From Bicyclus anynana (taxonomy: Eukaryota > Arthropoda > Insecta > Lepidoptera > Nymphalidae), in the NCBI RefSeq assembly GCF_947172395.1, contig NC_069102.1, forward strand, positions 9,826,442 to 9,890,441: 64,000 nt of DNA. The letters are read 5' to 3'. The notes beneath the pieces were generated by a model. The model saw only the letters and a program-made list of their open reading frames with translations, ran no database searches and was not told the origin of the DNA. The translations under genes were made by a program, and so were the position numbers. The first letter of the stretch is position 1. Every line of letters starts with the position of its first letter. Positions 19,566-30,822 of this stretch are shown here, piece after piece.

Positions 19566-20430
19566 TACGTCGCTAAATTATACAGAGATCAACTGAATTG
19601 CCGCATTAATACGTAAACTGTGTTTTAAAGATTCGCTTACAAGTCTTAACGAACCTGTGATCCGAAGCGACAATGACTGACCATTGAAACTATGTACAAA
19701 GCATATTTGCGTGAGGTATCCTTTGGCAGTGCATAATACACTCACAGCAGTCGGACGTCACGGCACGGTCGCGTGCCGCGGCGCTGTTTGCACTTGCTCG
19801 CTGTTTGTTATGGGAAGGTTTGTCGCTATCTACGTCGCTAAAGTATACACAGTTAAACTAAAATGCCGCACTACTACGTTAATTGTCTTTTAAAAAATCG
19901 CTTACAAGTCTTAACAAACCTGTGATCCGAAGCGACAATGACTAACCACTGAAACTATGTACACAGCAAATTTGCGTGAGGTAACCTTTGGCTGTGCATA
20001 ATACACTTACAGCAGTCGGACGTCACGGCACGGTCGCGTGCCGCGGCGCTGTTTGCACTTGCTCGCTGTTTGTGATGGGGAGGTTTGTCGCTATCTACGT
20101 CGCTAAATTATACACTGATCAACTGAATTGCCACATTACCACGTGAACGTCAACTGCGTTTAAAAGATTCGCTTACAAGTCTTAACGAACCTGTGATTCG
20201 AAGCAACAACGACTGACCATTGAAACTATGTACACAGCACATTTGCGTGAGGTAACCTTTGGCTGTGCATAATACACTTACAGCAGTCGGACGTCACGGC
20301 ACGGTCGCGTGCCGCGGCGCTGTTTGCACTTGCTCGCTGTTTGTTATGGGGAGGTTTGTCGCTATCTACGTCGCTAAATTATACAGAGATCAACTGAATT
20401 GCCGCATTACTACGTTAACCGTCTTTTAAG
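19566..20430 (+). repeat. 265-bp tandem array, about 3.3 units
   Basis: The landmark tacgtcgcta occurs at 19566, 19831, 20096 and 20367, giving pitches of 265, 265 and 271 bp. Each full unit has an AT-rich half (gattcgcttacaagtcttaa) and a GC-rich half (gcagtcggacgtcacggcac, gcgtgccgcggcgctgtttg) with a small hairpin cggcacg/cgtgccg. Units differ by a few percent. The 69-codon frame in unit 1 is not preserved as a gene. Satellite-like or a duplicated control region. Confidence 0.9.
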
Positions 20431-20461
20431 GATCCTAGCAAGTCCTAAGCTCCTATGTAAG

Positions 20462-20640
20462 TCAGAGTCAATAAACTTTGTCAAAGTCAAAGTTCATTTA
20501 TTTCAAATAGGCTTAGTATACAAGCTCTTTCGAAACGTCAGGTAATAATATTTAACTTAAGATAATGGTGATAATAATATTTCGAAAACTTGAAATTAAA
20601 GTTACGAGGGTTCCAAACGCGCCTTGGTCCGAGAAGAGCC
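20462..20640 (-). mobile_element. LINE-T 3' end, inverted
   Basis: gtcaaagtcaaagttcattt is the TTTGAC-type tail seen from the other strand, followed by atttcaaataggcttagtat, ctctttcgaaacgtcag and ttaacttaagataatggtga. The best copy for defining the family tail. Confidence 0.7.
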
Positions 20641-20693
20641 CGAGCGAGAGTTTGATTTTCTTTACTCGGAGAGTGCGTATCTAGTGCCTGTCA

Positions 20694-20971
20694 TTATCAT
20701 AATTACTTCACTGTTGAGCACGAGTCTCCACTCAGAATGAGAAAGATTAGGCCAATAGTCCACCACACTGGCCCAATGCGGATTGGCAGACTTCACACTC
20801 GTAGAGGAAATTCTCAGGTTTCCTCAATATGTTTTTCCTTTACCGTTTATGACACGTGATATTTAATTTCTTTAAATGCACATAATAATAATAACTGATA
20901 AGCTGGAGGTGCATGCCCCATACCGGATTCGAACCTACGCCTTTCACCACTCCACTGGGCTATCACGGCTG
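20694..20971 (-). mobile_element. SINE1, inverted, complete length
   Basis: From aattacttcactgttgagca to cactgggctatcacggctgt. Extra cataataataataactg between the body and the head is a short microsatellite expansion. The B-box area has lost the tccgga word (cgcctttcaccactccactg). Confidence 0.8.
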
Positions 20972-21518
20972 TTGCATGTGATAGTTATATTTGTAAAAAA
21001 AAAAAAAATTTACGCGAACCATGTTGCGGGCGTCCGGGCATAATTGAGTCTTTTGAAACCTGTCTCACGAAGCTACCTGTCGATAGTACAAGCAAGACAA
21101 ACTATCACCTTTTATAAAATGACGTAGATCTGACCACCACAGGTCCGTCAATGATGACAATCCAAGATACGAACACGCCTTATCATTTTAGGCTTGTTAC
21201 GCTTTCACGCAATTAGGAGATGCCTCGGACGGTTAAATCCTGAATTCCGTCAGCCCTGGAGCGTTGGCAATTTTTGTACAAATTCCGCCTTGTAAGATTA
21301 ATTTGCGTTGGGGAAATATTTGGAAATTACCAGACCATTCTAACAACAGTCATTTTGAGGCTTCCCTTATGAAATCCACTTTTGAATTCGCGAATGAATG
21401 TATTTTAATGTTACCAAAAATTTAAGGTAAAATACAGAATTGAATGATTATCAGTAAACGAGTCGTAATAAACAAAATATTTCAATAGGCAGTTTTTTCT
21501 TTTATTTCTATACATCAT
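20972..21518. other. Low-copy DNA, mixed composition
   Basis: 21060-21330 shows no repeat match and moderate GC (ctgaattccgtcagccctgg, caaattccgccttgtaagat). Candidate single-copy non-coding DNA. A poly-A run lies at 20995-21008. Confidence 0.35.
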
Positions 21519-21818
21519 TATCTACCCATTTTCGGCTCACTGCTGAGCTCGAGTCTTCCATCATAATGAGGGGTTAGGCCAATAGTCCTGGCTGGTCCAA
21601 TGCGGAATGACAGACTTCACACGCAGAGAATCAAGAAAATTCTCTGGTGTGCAGGTTTCCTCACGATGTTTTCCTTCACCGTTTGAAACACGTGATATTT
21701 AATTTCTTAAAATGTACACAACTGAAAAGTTGGAGGTGCATGCCCACGTCCGGATCGGATCGTACCCACACCCTCCAGAATCGGAGGCAGAGGTTATATC
21801 CACTAGGCTATCACGGCT
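21519..21818 (-). mobile_element. SINE1, inverted, complete length
   Basis: From tctacccattttcggctcac to ctaggctatcacggctca. The middle has tcacacgcagagaatcaaga and caggtttcctcacgatgttt. Confidence 0.85.
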
Positions 21819-22401
21819 CATATAAATCAGTTGCAGATCGATAATTTTCGGAAGTGTCAGCTGCCTGAGAGCTTTCATCAAAAACGCTGCCTAATCTCGT
21901 CGAAATATAACATAGCATTGCATGCTAGGATGTCCTTCTTTCAATTTACAAAAATAGTTAAAAATATACTATCTATGAACAGCTTTAATTATGGGTAAAG
22001 TAAAAATATACTATCTTTTACTTTACCCATAATTTTTTGCAAAAAAAATGTTACGTAAAATTTAATTTTACACCGATTTTCTTACGGATGAGGACGCTAG
22101 TTTATTATAAACAAATAGTAGTAATAATAATTACGAATTATTATGGCTTGAACATAATAAAAAACATGAAATACCTACGTGCTCTGTGTATGACCCAAAA
22201 TTGACGGTGAGTTTAATAAGTAAATAGTTTGCTCAGGAAATAAAACTCAACTAAAAACTCGTGTCAAGCTACCCTAGAGAATTTCATGTTACTTAATCAT
22301 GTCATTTTGTTACTGCAAACATTACCCCTTAGTTACATTAGGTTAAACGTTTTCATTATATTATAGAAGAGCCCATTTAATAGTACCTAGTACCTCGTTC
22401 G
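21819..22401. other. Low-copy AT-rich DNA with a hairpin
   Basis: No gene. Includes the perfect 19-bp-stem hairpin at 21987-22034. Confidence 0.4.
21987..22034. repeat. Perfect 19-bp-stem hairpin
   Basis: aattatgggtaaagtaaaa pairs exactly with ttttactttacccataatt; the loop is atatactatc. The loop sequence with aaaa before it also occurs directly upstream at 21962-21974, suggesting a template-switch origin. Confidence 0.9.
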
Positions 22402-22561
22402 TTATCAACCCATATTCGGCTCACTGCTGAGCTCGAGTCTTCTCACAGAATGAGAGGGGCGTTACGCCAATAGTAATGACCCAATACGGATCGGCAGACT
22501 TGACACACGCAGAGAATTAAGAAAATTTTCTGGTATGCAGGTGTCCTCACGATGTTTTCCT
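22402..22561 (-). mobile_element. SINE1 3' half, inverted
   Basis: cgttatcaacccatattcgg to gtgtcctcacgatgttttcc; the tRNA-like half is absent. Confidence 0.8.
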
Positions 22562-22929
22562 AATACCTGTAGTGTATTAAAAATTACGTAGAAATGTCAA
22601 ATCTCCTAGTTAGTTATAAGAGGCGTTTTTAAAAACAATATTTTAGTATTAAGTTCTATCTAATAAGAATTTCACTTTTTCATTTAAGGATATGCTAAAA
22701 ACTCGTATAAACCTTCATTGCGATACTATTATACTCTTTTCTTTGAAACACCACTCGGGTATATTTGAAATTATTCGATTGTTGATCCCCACTTTTACTC
22801 CACATGTTTGAATCGGTTTTGATAGAGAAAACATTATGAGAAACAAAAAGTGCATCATGATACGTCAAACGATGCCAAAGACAGACACGATTTATGGGAG
22901 CCTTGTTTACGTCGCAGTCGCCCCGCGAT
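22562..22929. other. No feature seen
   Basis: Low-copy DNA; a 79-codon minus frame has no recognisable motif. Confidence 0.4.
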
Positions 22930-23095
22930 TTCACCTAGATCCGGATCTCGTGGGAATACAGGAATAAAATATAGTCTATGACACTTATAAATAACGTGGC
23001 TTTCTATTGGTAAAAACAATTTAAAAATCGAATAAGTAAGGAGATTATCCCCGACAACTACACAATTTTACTTCTATAATATAGAAGAAGATTAG
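22930..23095 (-). mobile_element. HEL2 relative, inverted, decayed
   Basis: Holds ggaatacaggaataaaatat, ctatgacacttataaataac and gtggctttctattggtaaaa, the inverted equivalents of blocks in the copies at 16669 and 39739. Ends are unclear. Confidence 0.5.
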
Positions 23096-24572
23096 ATCTA
23101 GCAAAGGGGTAGTTTTTACCACATTTTCATTTCCAACGCATAACGGAAGCTAAAATAAATAATGTAGGTTAGAGAATGTCAACAACGAGCGTTTTGAACA
23201 CTCGTCCCTTGAGGGATATTCTCGTTAGTCCAATAGTACGAATGAAGTGTACCCACTGCTCCCATTCATTTATAATGACGTAGCTCGTAATCTCACAAAC
23301 ATTTCCTTTTGGATTGTGTGCTTGCTCTTTATTTGAGCTGACGCCCATTATTATGATGGCTTTACACCATCAAATAAACCAGCAAGTCTTTTTTATACGG
23401 AATAAGCTCGCCCTTGACCACGATCTCACCTGATGGTGATACGCGCTTGCCTAGAAGATGCCTATTCATTCACATACCCGGTGTCTTGCAGTGCGATGGT
23501 AAAAAGTCTGCAGAAAAGATCGAAATACTTATGGTCATGGGCCTTATATGGGATTATCTGATCTTATCTTTTATTGGGCTTGTATCGCTCTCAAATTGAA
23601 AAAACTAAATTGGTGTTTTTTGAGGGGGACGACGTAATTTCACACATCGAAATAAATATATCCTGTGTCCACTACACACACCACATACACTTATAACATA
23701 CAACTACAAATTTTAAATCAAAATACACACACACGTGTAATTTTAACACAATGAAACATCGATTCTTTATATGCAATTTGTGTAAACACGTTTCATCATG
23801 ATCATATATTTCTCTAGCAAGGCAGGACCTATAGAAGGTAATTGATCTGAGGGTTATGGGTTTGTACGGTTTCGATATATTTTAACTACCCTCAACTTTT
23901 TGCACTATCGTAAAGCGCGCTGAAGACTTGACTGTGTGTTTGACCGTGTGTGACTGGCGTTACTCAGTTAGGGCGAGGACGAGTGGTGTTTGGGCCAGTA
24001 ATAATTAAATAATTCGTCTGGAACCGGTGTTGCCCCTAATAAAATTCAGTTTTTAGCTTTGTGAGCTTATCCTTTGTGGCTTCGTATCATCAGTTTCTGG
24101 GTTTAGTTCCGAGGTTGGTTTTACTCGTAGTGGTGGTAAAGTTCATCTGTATGCTTTAAAACTACGCAACGGATTTCATCGTTGGATGACTGGTTGACTA
24201 TAGTATAGTTTATAATTTGTTTTCCACGCAGACGAATTTTATTCTAAGTAGGCGTTTTCATACATTGTCTATTTTTGTCAGTGTTAAAATTTTATGATAA
24301 TCCTCAATACAAGCATTGTGGAAATGTTATGTAAAATCAGGTTCCGTGTATGAAACCACGTTCTATATTGGTAAAAAACTGGTACAGGAATACTGGATGA
24401 GTGTCTTTGCAATTCACATAGAGCTTAATTGGGTTATGCAAACTATTGAGGTCAGGAATTATTTTGCAAAGAAATCAAGACATTTCAGACTCCGGATCGA
24501 TATGTCAAGAACATGTCAGGTACCTAGATGCCTGACTACCGGAAGCCAAATTGATGTGTGGATACGATGCTA
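23096..24572. other. Long low-copy stretch
   Basis: 1.5 kb without gene. A short SINE2-like piece is listed separately. A 97-codon plus frame at 24316-24609 runs into HEL1 and shows no domain. Words such as gtgacgtagc and cgtaaagcgcgctgaag hint at single-copy DNA but nothing specific. Confidence 0.4.
23389..23440 (-). mobile_element. SINE2 3' fragment
   Basis: ttttttatacggaataagct and cgcccttgaccacgatctca, cctgatggtgata match the last 50 bp of SINE2 in inverse orientation. Confidence 0.5.
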
Positions 24573-24959
24573 TCACACTTATAATATAAAGGTGAAAGTT
24601 TGTGTGTGAGTGTGTTTGTTTGTTACGCTTTGCGCTGCGGCTACTGAAGTGATTTGGCGGAAATAGATATTTTCTTCATCGGTGAAGGAAAACATCGTGA
24701 GGAAACCTGCATACCAGAGAATTTTCTTAATTCTCTGCGTATGTGAAGTCTGCCAAACCGCATTGGGCCAGCGTGGTGGACTATTGGCCTAATTCCTCTT
24801 ATTCTGAGAGGAGACTCGAGCTCAGCAGTGAGCCGAATGTGGGTTGATGACGACGAGATATTTTCTGGATTAACACATAGCCTATACTATTCATCTCGGG
24901 AAGAATGGTTTCCGCGGGATTTGTGAAAAACTGAATTCCACGCAGACAATGTCCGCTAG
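24573..24959 (+). mobile_element. HEL1 split by a SINE1
   Basis: Starts TCACACTTATAATATAAAGG after A24572 and ends aatgtccgCTAG before T24960. The body is split after agatattttct by a 180-bp SINE1 and continues with the same word. The 3' hairpin is shortened (cgcagacaatgtccgc). Confidence 0.85.
24676..24855 (+). mobile_element. SINE1, 5'-truncated, with 11-bp target duplication
   Basis: Starts at tcatcggtgaaggaaaacat and ends gtgggttgatgacgacg. The duplication agatattttct lies at 24665-24675 and 24856-24866. Truncation plus target duplication shows insertion by target-primed reverse transcription after the Helitron was in place. Confidence 0.9.
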
Positions 24960-25002
24960 TAATAAAATAAGATCACAAGTTGAAAAGTAGAAAATAAAAA
25001 AA

Positions 25003-25434
25003 CTTTTTTTTTTTAACTATTAATAAGTTAACCCATGGCTGCTATCTCACCTTGTGATAAGTGATGATGCTGTCTTGCTTGAATAAGGTGCAATTAGTTA
25101 GAGATTAGTATACCCATATCTCTGGGGGTATCGTACCATAACGATCAATCTACGGTATGTGTTTTTCCGGTAGGGTGGTGAAAAGTAGCCTATGTGTTAA
25201 TCCAGAGTAAAATCTATTTCCGTTCCAAATTTCAGCCAAATCGCTTCAGCTAATAGCGTAAAAGAGGGATAAACATACTTACACACTTACACACTTTCAC
25301 ACTTACACACAAACTTTCGCCTTTATAATATTAGTAGGATAACCTAATCTGACTCCAGCTTTGAATTGCACGCACCCTGGACCTCTCTGTTAAGATCCAC
25401 AGCACCAACAACTGCGCCATAGAGGTCGTCAAAA
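25003..25434 (-). mobile_element. SINE2-like element split by HEL1
   Basis: Left part ttttttttttttaactattaataag, ctcaccttgtgataagtgat; right part ggacctctctgttaagatcc and actgcgccatagaggtcgtc, the inverted tRNA-like head. A diverged SINE2 subfamily with head acgacctct...gcgcagttgttg, as also seen at 61535. Interrupted at 25180-25339. Confidence 0.6.
25180..25339 (-). mobile_element. HEL1 5' half, inverted
   Basis: gaaaagtagcctatgtgtta to ttcgcctttataatattagt plus agga; the TC end is at 25339. The 3' hairpin half is missing. Tandem ttacacac words (25280-25315) are the family's variable zone. Confidence 0.75.
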
Positions 25435-25834
25435 AAAGTGCTTGTATACTTAATTTACTCTAAAAAGTCTAAGAACATCATGCCCCATATATAACTGTTT
25501 ATCTCCCTGTAATGTATGTATGTAATGCAAACATTTAAATGAAATGTAAAGATTAAAATAAAATCAACACTTCCGAAAAAGTAGAAACTTTCGAGAGTCT
25601 CTGCCAAAATATTAAATTTTCTCAGTTGTGCTAGAACGTTGAAACAAATTTTAAATACAACACTTTCCTTTATCTTTAGCGCTATAATATTTTGTTTTTA
25701 TTTTATACTGTTCCCGGGATAACGTACCCATGAAACTAAAAAGCGAAACGTATTTTTTTTAATACGTTATAAAAAAAATAATTTCAGTAACGACTAAAAT
25801 CAACACGACACGGGCTTGGCACTGACTTTAAAGT
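25435..25834. other. No feature seen
   Basis: AT-rich low-copy DNA. Confidence 0.4.
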
Positions 25835-25873
25835 GATCATCATTATCATCATCATCATCATCATCATCATTAT
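25835..25873. repeat. ATC microsatellite
   Basis: About ten catcatcat units with two interruptions. RTE1 elements end in the complementary repeat, but no RTE1 body adjoins it. Confidence 0.7.
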
Positions 25874-25879
25874 CAACCC

Positions 25880-26081
25880 AACGTGGAAACCAGTTTTTCG
25901 AAAATCCAGCGGGAACCATGGATTTTTCCGGGATGAAAAGTATATGTGTTAATCCAAAGTAAAATCTATTTCTACTCCAAATTTCAGCCAAATCGCTTCA
26001 ATAGCCGCAGCGTAAAATACTTACACACTTACACACTTTCACACTTACACACAAACTTTCGCCTTTACAATATTAGTGTGA
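25880..26081 (-). mobile_element. HEL1, inverted, 3' hairpin lost
   Basis: cgtggaaaccagtttttcga to tcgcctttacaatattagtg plus tga. Contains agcgggaaccatggattttt and atcgcttcaatagccgcagc. Confidence 0.75.
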
Positions 26082-26089
26082 AGTGTTAT

Positions 26090-26367
26090 ATTCGGCTCAA
26101 TGCTAAGCTCGAGTCTTCTCTCAAAATAAGAGGGGTTAGGCCAAATAGTCCACCACACTGGCAAAATGCGGATTGGCAGACACGCAGAGAATTGAGAAAA
26201 TTCCCAGATATGCAGGTTTCCTCACGATGTTTTTCCTACACCGTTTGAGACACGTGATATTTAATTTCTTAAAATGCGCATAACTGAAAAGTTGGAGGTG
26301 CATTCCCCGGACCGAACTCGAACCTACGCCCGAATCGAAGGCAGAGATCATATCCACTAGACTATAA
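26090..26367 (-). mobile_element. SINE1, inverted
   Basis: ttcggctcaatgctaagctc to tatccactagactataacta. Head partly decayed; B box appears as cgaactcgaacctacgc. Confidence 0.8.
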
Positions 26368-26730
26368 CTATCTATATCTATAAAAGTGTTATAACATCAG
26401 TAATACGAGAACGAACAAAAGAGTTTTGTCTATAGTAAAAATCCTTTTATTTAAATAACATGCAAAAACATCTTAATCTTATAAGGCGTACGATATAGTT
26501 ATTACGATACAAACGTGAGATGAAAACGTGGTTTAAAATCAGTGGCTGCAATGTATGAGAATCAGCAGCTTTGAGAAATACTAAGAATTTGCGACACCAG
26601 ACGTGTGTGAAAATACATTATGAACCTTTGAAGACTTGTGAGTAATGTCATCCACTGACGACATCATGCAGATCGCGACCAACACACGGTAAGTTTTATC
26701 GAACGTCAAGCCGTTAGCGCTGCAGGCATA
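26368..26730. other. No feature seen
   Basis: Low-copy DNA. Confidence 0.4.
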
Positions 26731-26969
26731 TGAGACTACAATCTCACCTGATGGTAAGTGGTGATGTAATCTAAAATGGAGCGAGCTACTTTGTTAGGAG
26801 AAGGGTGAAAATCCACATCCCTTTCGGTTTCTACATGACATCGTCGGTACGTTTTGTGCCGGCAGGGTAGTAACTAGCTACGGCCGAAGTCTTCCACCTT
26901 TCATTCGGTTTTACACGACATCGTACCGTAAAGCTAAATCGCTTGGCGGTACGTCTTAACCTAGAACAT
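26731..26969 (-). mobile_element. SINE2, inverted, with internal duplication
   Basis: Begins tgagactacaatctcacctg. The ttcggtttctacatgacatc block occurs a second time as ttcggttttacacgacatcg about 70 bp further. The tRNA-like head is missing. Confidence 0.75.
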
Positions 26970-27528
26970 CGTGATCTCAAACCACATAGTCAAGTTTCAT
27001 GTGCCTGTAAAAAAAACTGCCTTACCTTTCAGATCAAATAAAGCGATGCTGGGGTAGAAATTATCATAGCGGTATCGTATTATATATTACTTATTTTTCA
27101 GGATTTAATTCACGCATAAAATGACGTCAAAATTATACTTTCTTTATAATAATAACAAGTTAAATAATGTGCCTTCAAGTTGCCAACTTCTAAATTTAAT
27201 ATTCCCAGGTGCAACAGACCACAGCTGCCATTTTTCTTCCCTCCCATTGTTTCGTATAATTAATGATTGTCTTAACGCCTCTGCTTTTTCAGTTACAATT
27301 AAGGAGATTTGATTCAAACTGAAACAAAAGCCAAACGAAACTCATAACCGAACTCTCAAGGCTATACAAAAGCGGCCCCACTAAATTCCAACGTAAAATA
27401 TTTTAAATTCAAATAAAGAACCAAAGAACCACAGGCGACGATACCGGGAACTAAGTTTATTTTTTTTAAACACAGCCTTAATATTCGCACGGTAAAGAAA
27501 AAAAAACATTTTGTGATAAACCAATGTT
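26970..27528. other. No feature seen
   Basis: AT-rich low-copy DNA. Confidence 0.4.
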
Positions 27529-27880
27529 ATCGCCGCGTTGCAACGACTTGCGGTACGGACGGCTTCAGTGTGCACGTGGTGTTCGAGCCGTCCACATCTC
27601 TTGTTGTGTAATTCTTTATGGGTTACTTGGGATAGGCGGGGAGAGTGACTTGAGTGGAAAAGGGGAGTGTTTGTTAACAGTCAAAGGATCCTTTAACCCT
27701 ACACACAACGTTCATAAGTGCGTAACCTCACTCAATGTCATTCTCTGCCATTCTAGGGTCTTATTTTGGTTAAGTTTGATTTGTTAATTATATAATAGAA
27801 AATTTTTGTGAATCATACATAACCTTTGTTCGACATTAGTTTTCTCATTTTTGTAATCTCCTCTGAGTCTGCTAAAACCA
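27529..27880 (+). repeat. REP-R, copy 1
   Basis: About 350 bp, collinear with 45932-46281: atcgccgcgttgcaacgact, acttgggataggcggggaga, cattctctgccattctaggg and cctttgttcgacattagttt. No TIR borders this copy. An 87-codon frame here is not conserved in the other copy. Confidence 0.75.
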
Positions 27881-28405
27881 ACAATTATAAAACATGAGTG
27901 ACCATGTGTAGTGTACAACATAATCAACAGAGTTATTACAAAAGGTATGTATTCAAACATTTCTAACGCTTAGGCGTAAAAAATGACTTTTTCTTGCTGA
28001 TATGACTGAGCACAAGTAACTTTTTCCAGCAAGTGAGATGAAATAACTTTTGTAATATTTCGTTTATTTCGTTCCGTTTAATTATAGACTATTGTACAGA
28101 TTCGTGGCCATTACTGCACACTCGTATATTATAGTACCACGAAGCTGGTACGTGCTAATGGCTGCCGGCAATATAGAGTACAATTCCTGCAATATGTGCA
28201 CACGCAATTCTCTGAACTAGTGGGTTTACAGAGCACACATCATTTGTATCCCACTATTAGACGTTTCGTATGAACTATGAGGAAATTTTCTGCAATTTAT
28301 GGGTGGAATTCTAAGCTCCGAATTCTCTTTCATATACATTTCATGTACGAAGGAATACGCTTTGCAGAGTACCATTAAAAATGTACCTGATGAATTTAGA
28401 AGATT
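27881..28405. other. No feature seen
   Basis: Low-copy DNA. Confidence 0.4.
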
Positions 28406-28723
28406 TTTTTTTTTATTCTTTACAAGTTGACTACAATCTCACCTGATGGTAAGTGATGATGCAATCTAAGATGGAAGCGGGCTAACTTGTTAGGAGGAGG
28501 ATGAAAATCCACAGCCCTTTCGGTTTCTACACGATATCGTACCGGAACGCTAAATCGCTTGGCGGTACGTCTTTGCCGGTAGGGTGGTAACTAGCCACGG
28601 CCGAAACCTCCCACCAGCCAGACCTGGACAAATTAAGAAAATCTCAATCTGCCCAGCCGGGGATCGAACCCAGGACCTCCGTCTTGTAAATCCACCGCGC
28701 ATCACTGCGCCACAGAGGCCGTC
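28406..28723 (-). mobile_element. SINE2, inverted, complete
   Basis: Poly-T at the left, then tacaagttgactacaatctc, tcgcttggcggtacgtcttt, B box complement gggatcgaacccaggac, and head cactgcgccacagaggccgt. Small deletion of agcccttg near the tail. Confidence 0.9.
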
Positions 28724-29054
28724 AAAAATTTTTCAGATTTGTCTTGTAGTAGTCATTAGCTACTAAGCTAGTGGCTATAGTCTGGAAAGTTTGTTTATAA
28801 CACTCCCATCTGCTGGGATCCCAGGAGAGTCATAAAGACTTGAAAAACACTAAATGAAAATTAAAATACATAGTGAGAAAAATAAACGGGAACCATCAAA
28901 TAACTTTCAAGAGCTTAACGTAAACACGTTGAAATTCCGCGTTGAAACAGTTTATAAGCACTTCTTTGCTTTTTGAAAACACTTTTTTTGTACATTTTTG
29001 TCGCTCGCTTCGTCTTGAGCCTCTCGTTATTATGTCTCTGTTTTAGTCAACAAC
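28724..29054. other. No feature seen
   Basis: Low-copy DNA. Confidence 0.4.
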
Positions 29055-29107
29055 TACCGGATGGCCGCGACTTCGTCCGCGTGGAATTTAGTTTTTCACA
29101 AATCCAA
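29055..29107 (-). mobile_element. HEL1 3' end only
   Basis: ggatggccgcgacttcgtcc and gcgtggaatttagtttttca followed by caaatcc, then an abrupt join to an RTE1 tail. Confidence 0.65.
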
Positions 29108-29172
29108 AGTCACTACAAAAGGCCTATGTCCCGCAGTAGACGTCCATCAGCTGATATGATGATGATAATAAT
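29108..29172 (+). mobile_element. RTE1 extreme 3' end
   Basis: cactacaaaaggcctatgtc, gcagtagacgtccatcagct then gatatgatgatgata. About 60 bp only: a very short 5'-truncated insertion into the HEL1 end. Confidence 0.7.
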
Positions 29173-30211
29173 GGTCTGTGTCTATGTCAATTTGTATTGA
29201 AATGCGTTGACCTGGTATTAAAAACTGTGTATCAAACCCGACATTTGTTTAGAGCACAAATATAATCCAGCATTTTTACAAAAGGGGTTTTTGTTTGTCT
29301 GAACAGACACTACAGAAGTGTGGAATAATAAAGTATCGATAATTGAAACCCAGGAGTTATATGAGGGACGAAAGTTCTTCACATTCCAAAATATATTCAA
29401 AAAATATCTCATGTTATGGTTTTTGCAGCCGTACTGCTCAGGCTTGACCGATATTATATAATATTTTGAACTCCTTTCTTTGCTCATAGTTCAAACTCAG
29501 AATCCATACGCTTGCTCGGTGTAAGGATCATCGTCCTTACTATAAGATAAGCAACTGCTCATTCCTACACTGGTATGGAAAGCAGATTACACACGACCAC
29601 CCTGGTCAAGCACCGGTGATAGACTGTCCCATTGCCCCCACCCCACTACTAATGTACATGAGATAGTGTAGTTTTGTAGGTATCTATTTAGTAGACACAA
29701 ACACTACACTCGGTATTCAATCCCTAGCAAAAACAAATTTGCTGCTTTGCATAACAAATAACTATTCCTTTGATCAAAAACAAATGTATCCTCGGTTTGT
29801 TTTTCTGCTTTTGTAAACGGTTGTATCTTGCTTGCATCAACCTGTACACGTTGGTTTCGGTTTAATCTCATTATCGTTAGAATGACGAGATTAGTTCTCT
29901 AAACGAGATTCGCAACTGGAGATGTCCACTCCCGCAGTCGGGTTTTAAGCACGCTCCCATTGGCGAAATGCCAAATTGCTTTCAATGAGAGCATTACCGC
30001 CTCAGGGAAATATGCCTCATTTCACTCTTCGAATCTGCGGGGAATCCCTCATTTTTATCGAATGCGAGTGTATTGCGATACGGGAGTAAAATTAATATTT
30101 AAAATAACAAGCTTTTGTATAAATATTCTAAAAGTAAGTTTTGGCTCACATAATGAAATACATACGGTCTATGCGAACTCTTAAGGAGTAAGAATAGTTT
30201 AAATAGTTTAA
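29173..30211. other. Low-copy DNA
   Basis: About 1 kb with no element recognised and no gene. 29940-30080 (cccattggcgaaatgccaaa, gaatctgcggggaatccctc) is GC-richer and frame 29960-30184 has no known domain. Confidence 0.4.
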
Positions 30212-30459
30212 ATAGCGGACGCCCGCGACTTCGTCTGCGAGAAATTTAGTTTTTCACAAATCCTGCGGGAACTATTGATTTTTCCGGGAGGAAAAGCCTA
30301 GCCTATGTGTTAATCCAGAGTAAAATCTATTTCCATTCCAAATTTCAGCCAAATCTGTTATGTAGTTGTGTTTTAGAGTAACAAACATCCATACAAACAT
30401 CTATACAAACATCCATACAAACATTCATACAAACTTTTGCGTTTATAATATTAGTAGGA
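30212..30459 (-). mobile_element. HEL1, inverted, complete length
   Basis: 3' end atagcggacgcccgcgactt at the left (C of CTAG mutated to A) and 5' TCCTACTAATATTATAAACG at 30459. Its variable zone is expanded to four catccatacaaa-like units (30388-30435), which explains the THIHTNIYTNIHTN-type frame on the plus strand. Confidence 0.85.
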
Positions 30460-30514
30460 TGATATTCACAAATAACGTGGTTTGTGGATTCTATCCGGAG
30501 ATTACCCATCATTC

Positions 30515-30822
30515 ATTTCATCAACCCATATTCGGCTCACTGCTGAGCTCGATTCTCTTCTCAGAATGAGAGGGGTTAGGCCAATAGTCCACCACGTTGG
30601 CCTAATGCGGATTGGCAGACTTCACACACGCAGAGAATTATGAAAATTCTCTGGTGTGCAGGTTTCTTCACGATGTTATCCTTCGCCATTTGAGACACGT
30701 GATATTTAATTTCTTAAAATGCGCACAACTAAAAAGTTGGAGGTGCATGCCCCGGACTGGATTCGAACCCACACCCTCCGGAATCGGAGGCAAAGGTCAT
30801 ATCCACTGGGCTATCACGACTC
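30515..30822 (-). mobile_element. SINE1, inverted, complete (308 bp)
   Basis: atcaacccatattcggctca to actgggctatcacgactc. B box complement gattcgaaccca. All family blocks are present. Confidence 0.9.

Noticed and set aside
30366..30569. Frame with NIHTNIYTN repeats
   Set aside because: Translation of the expanded variable zone of a HEL1 copy plus a SINE1 end.
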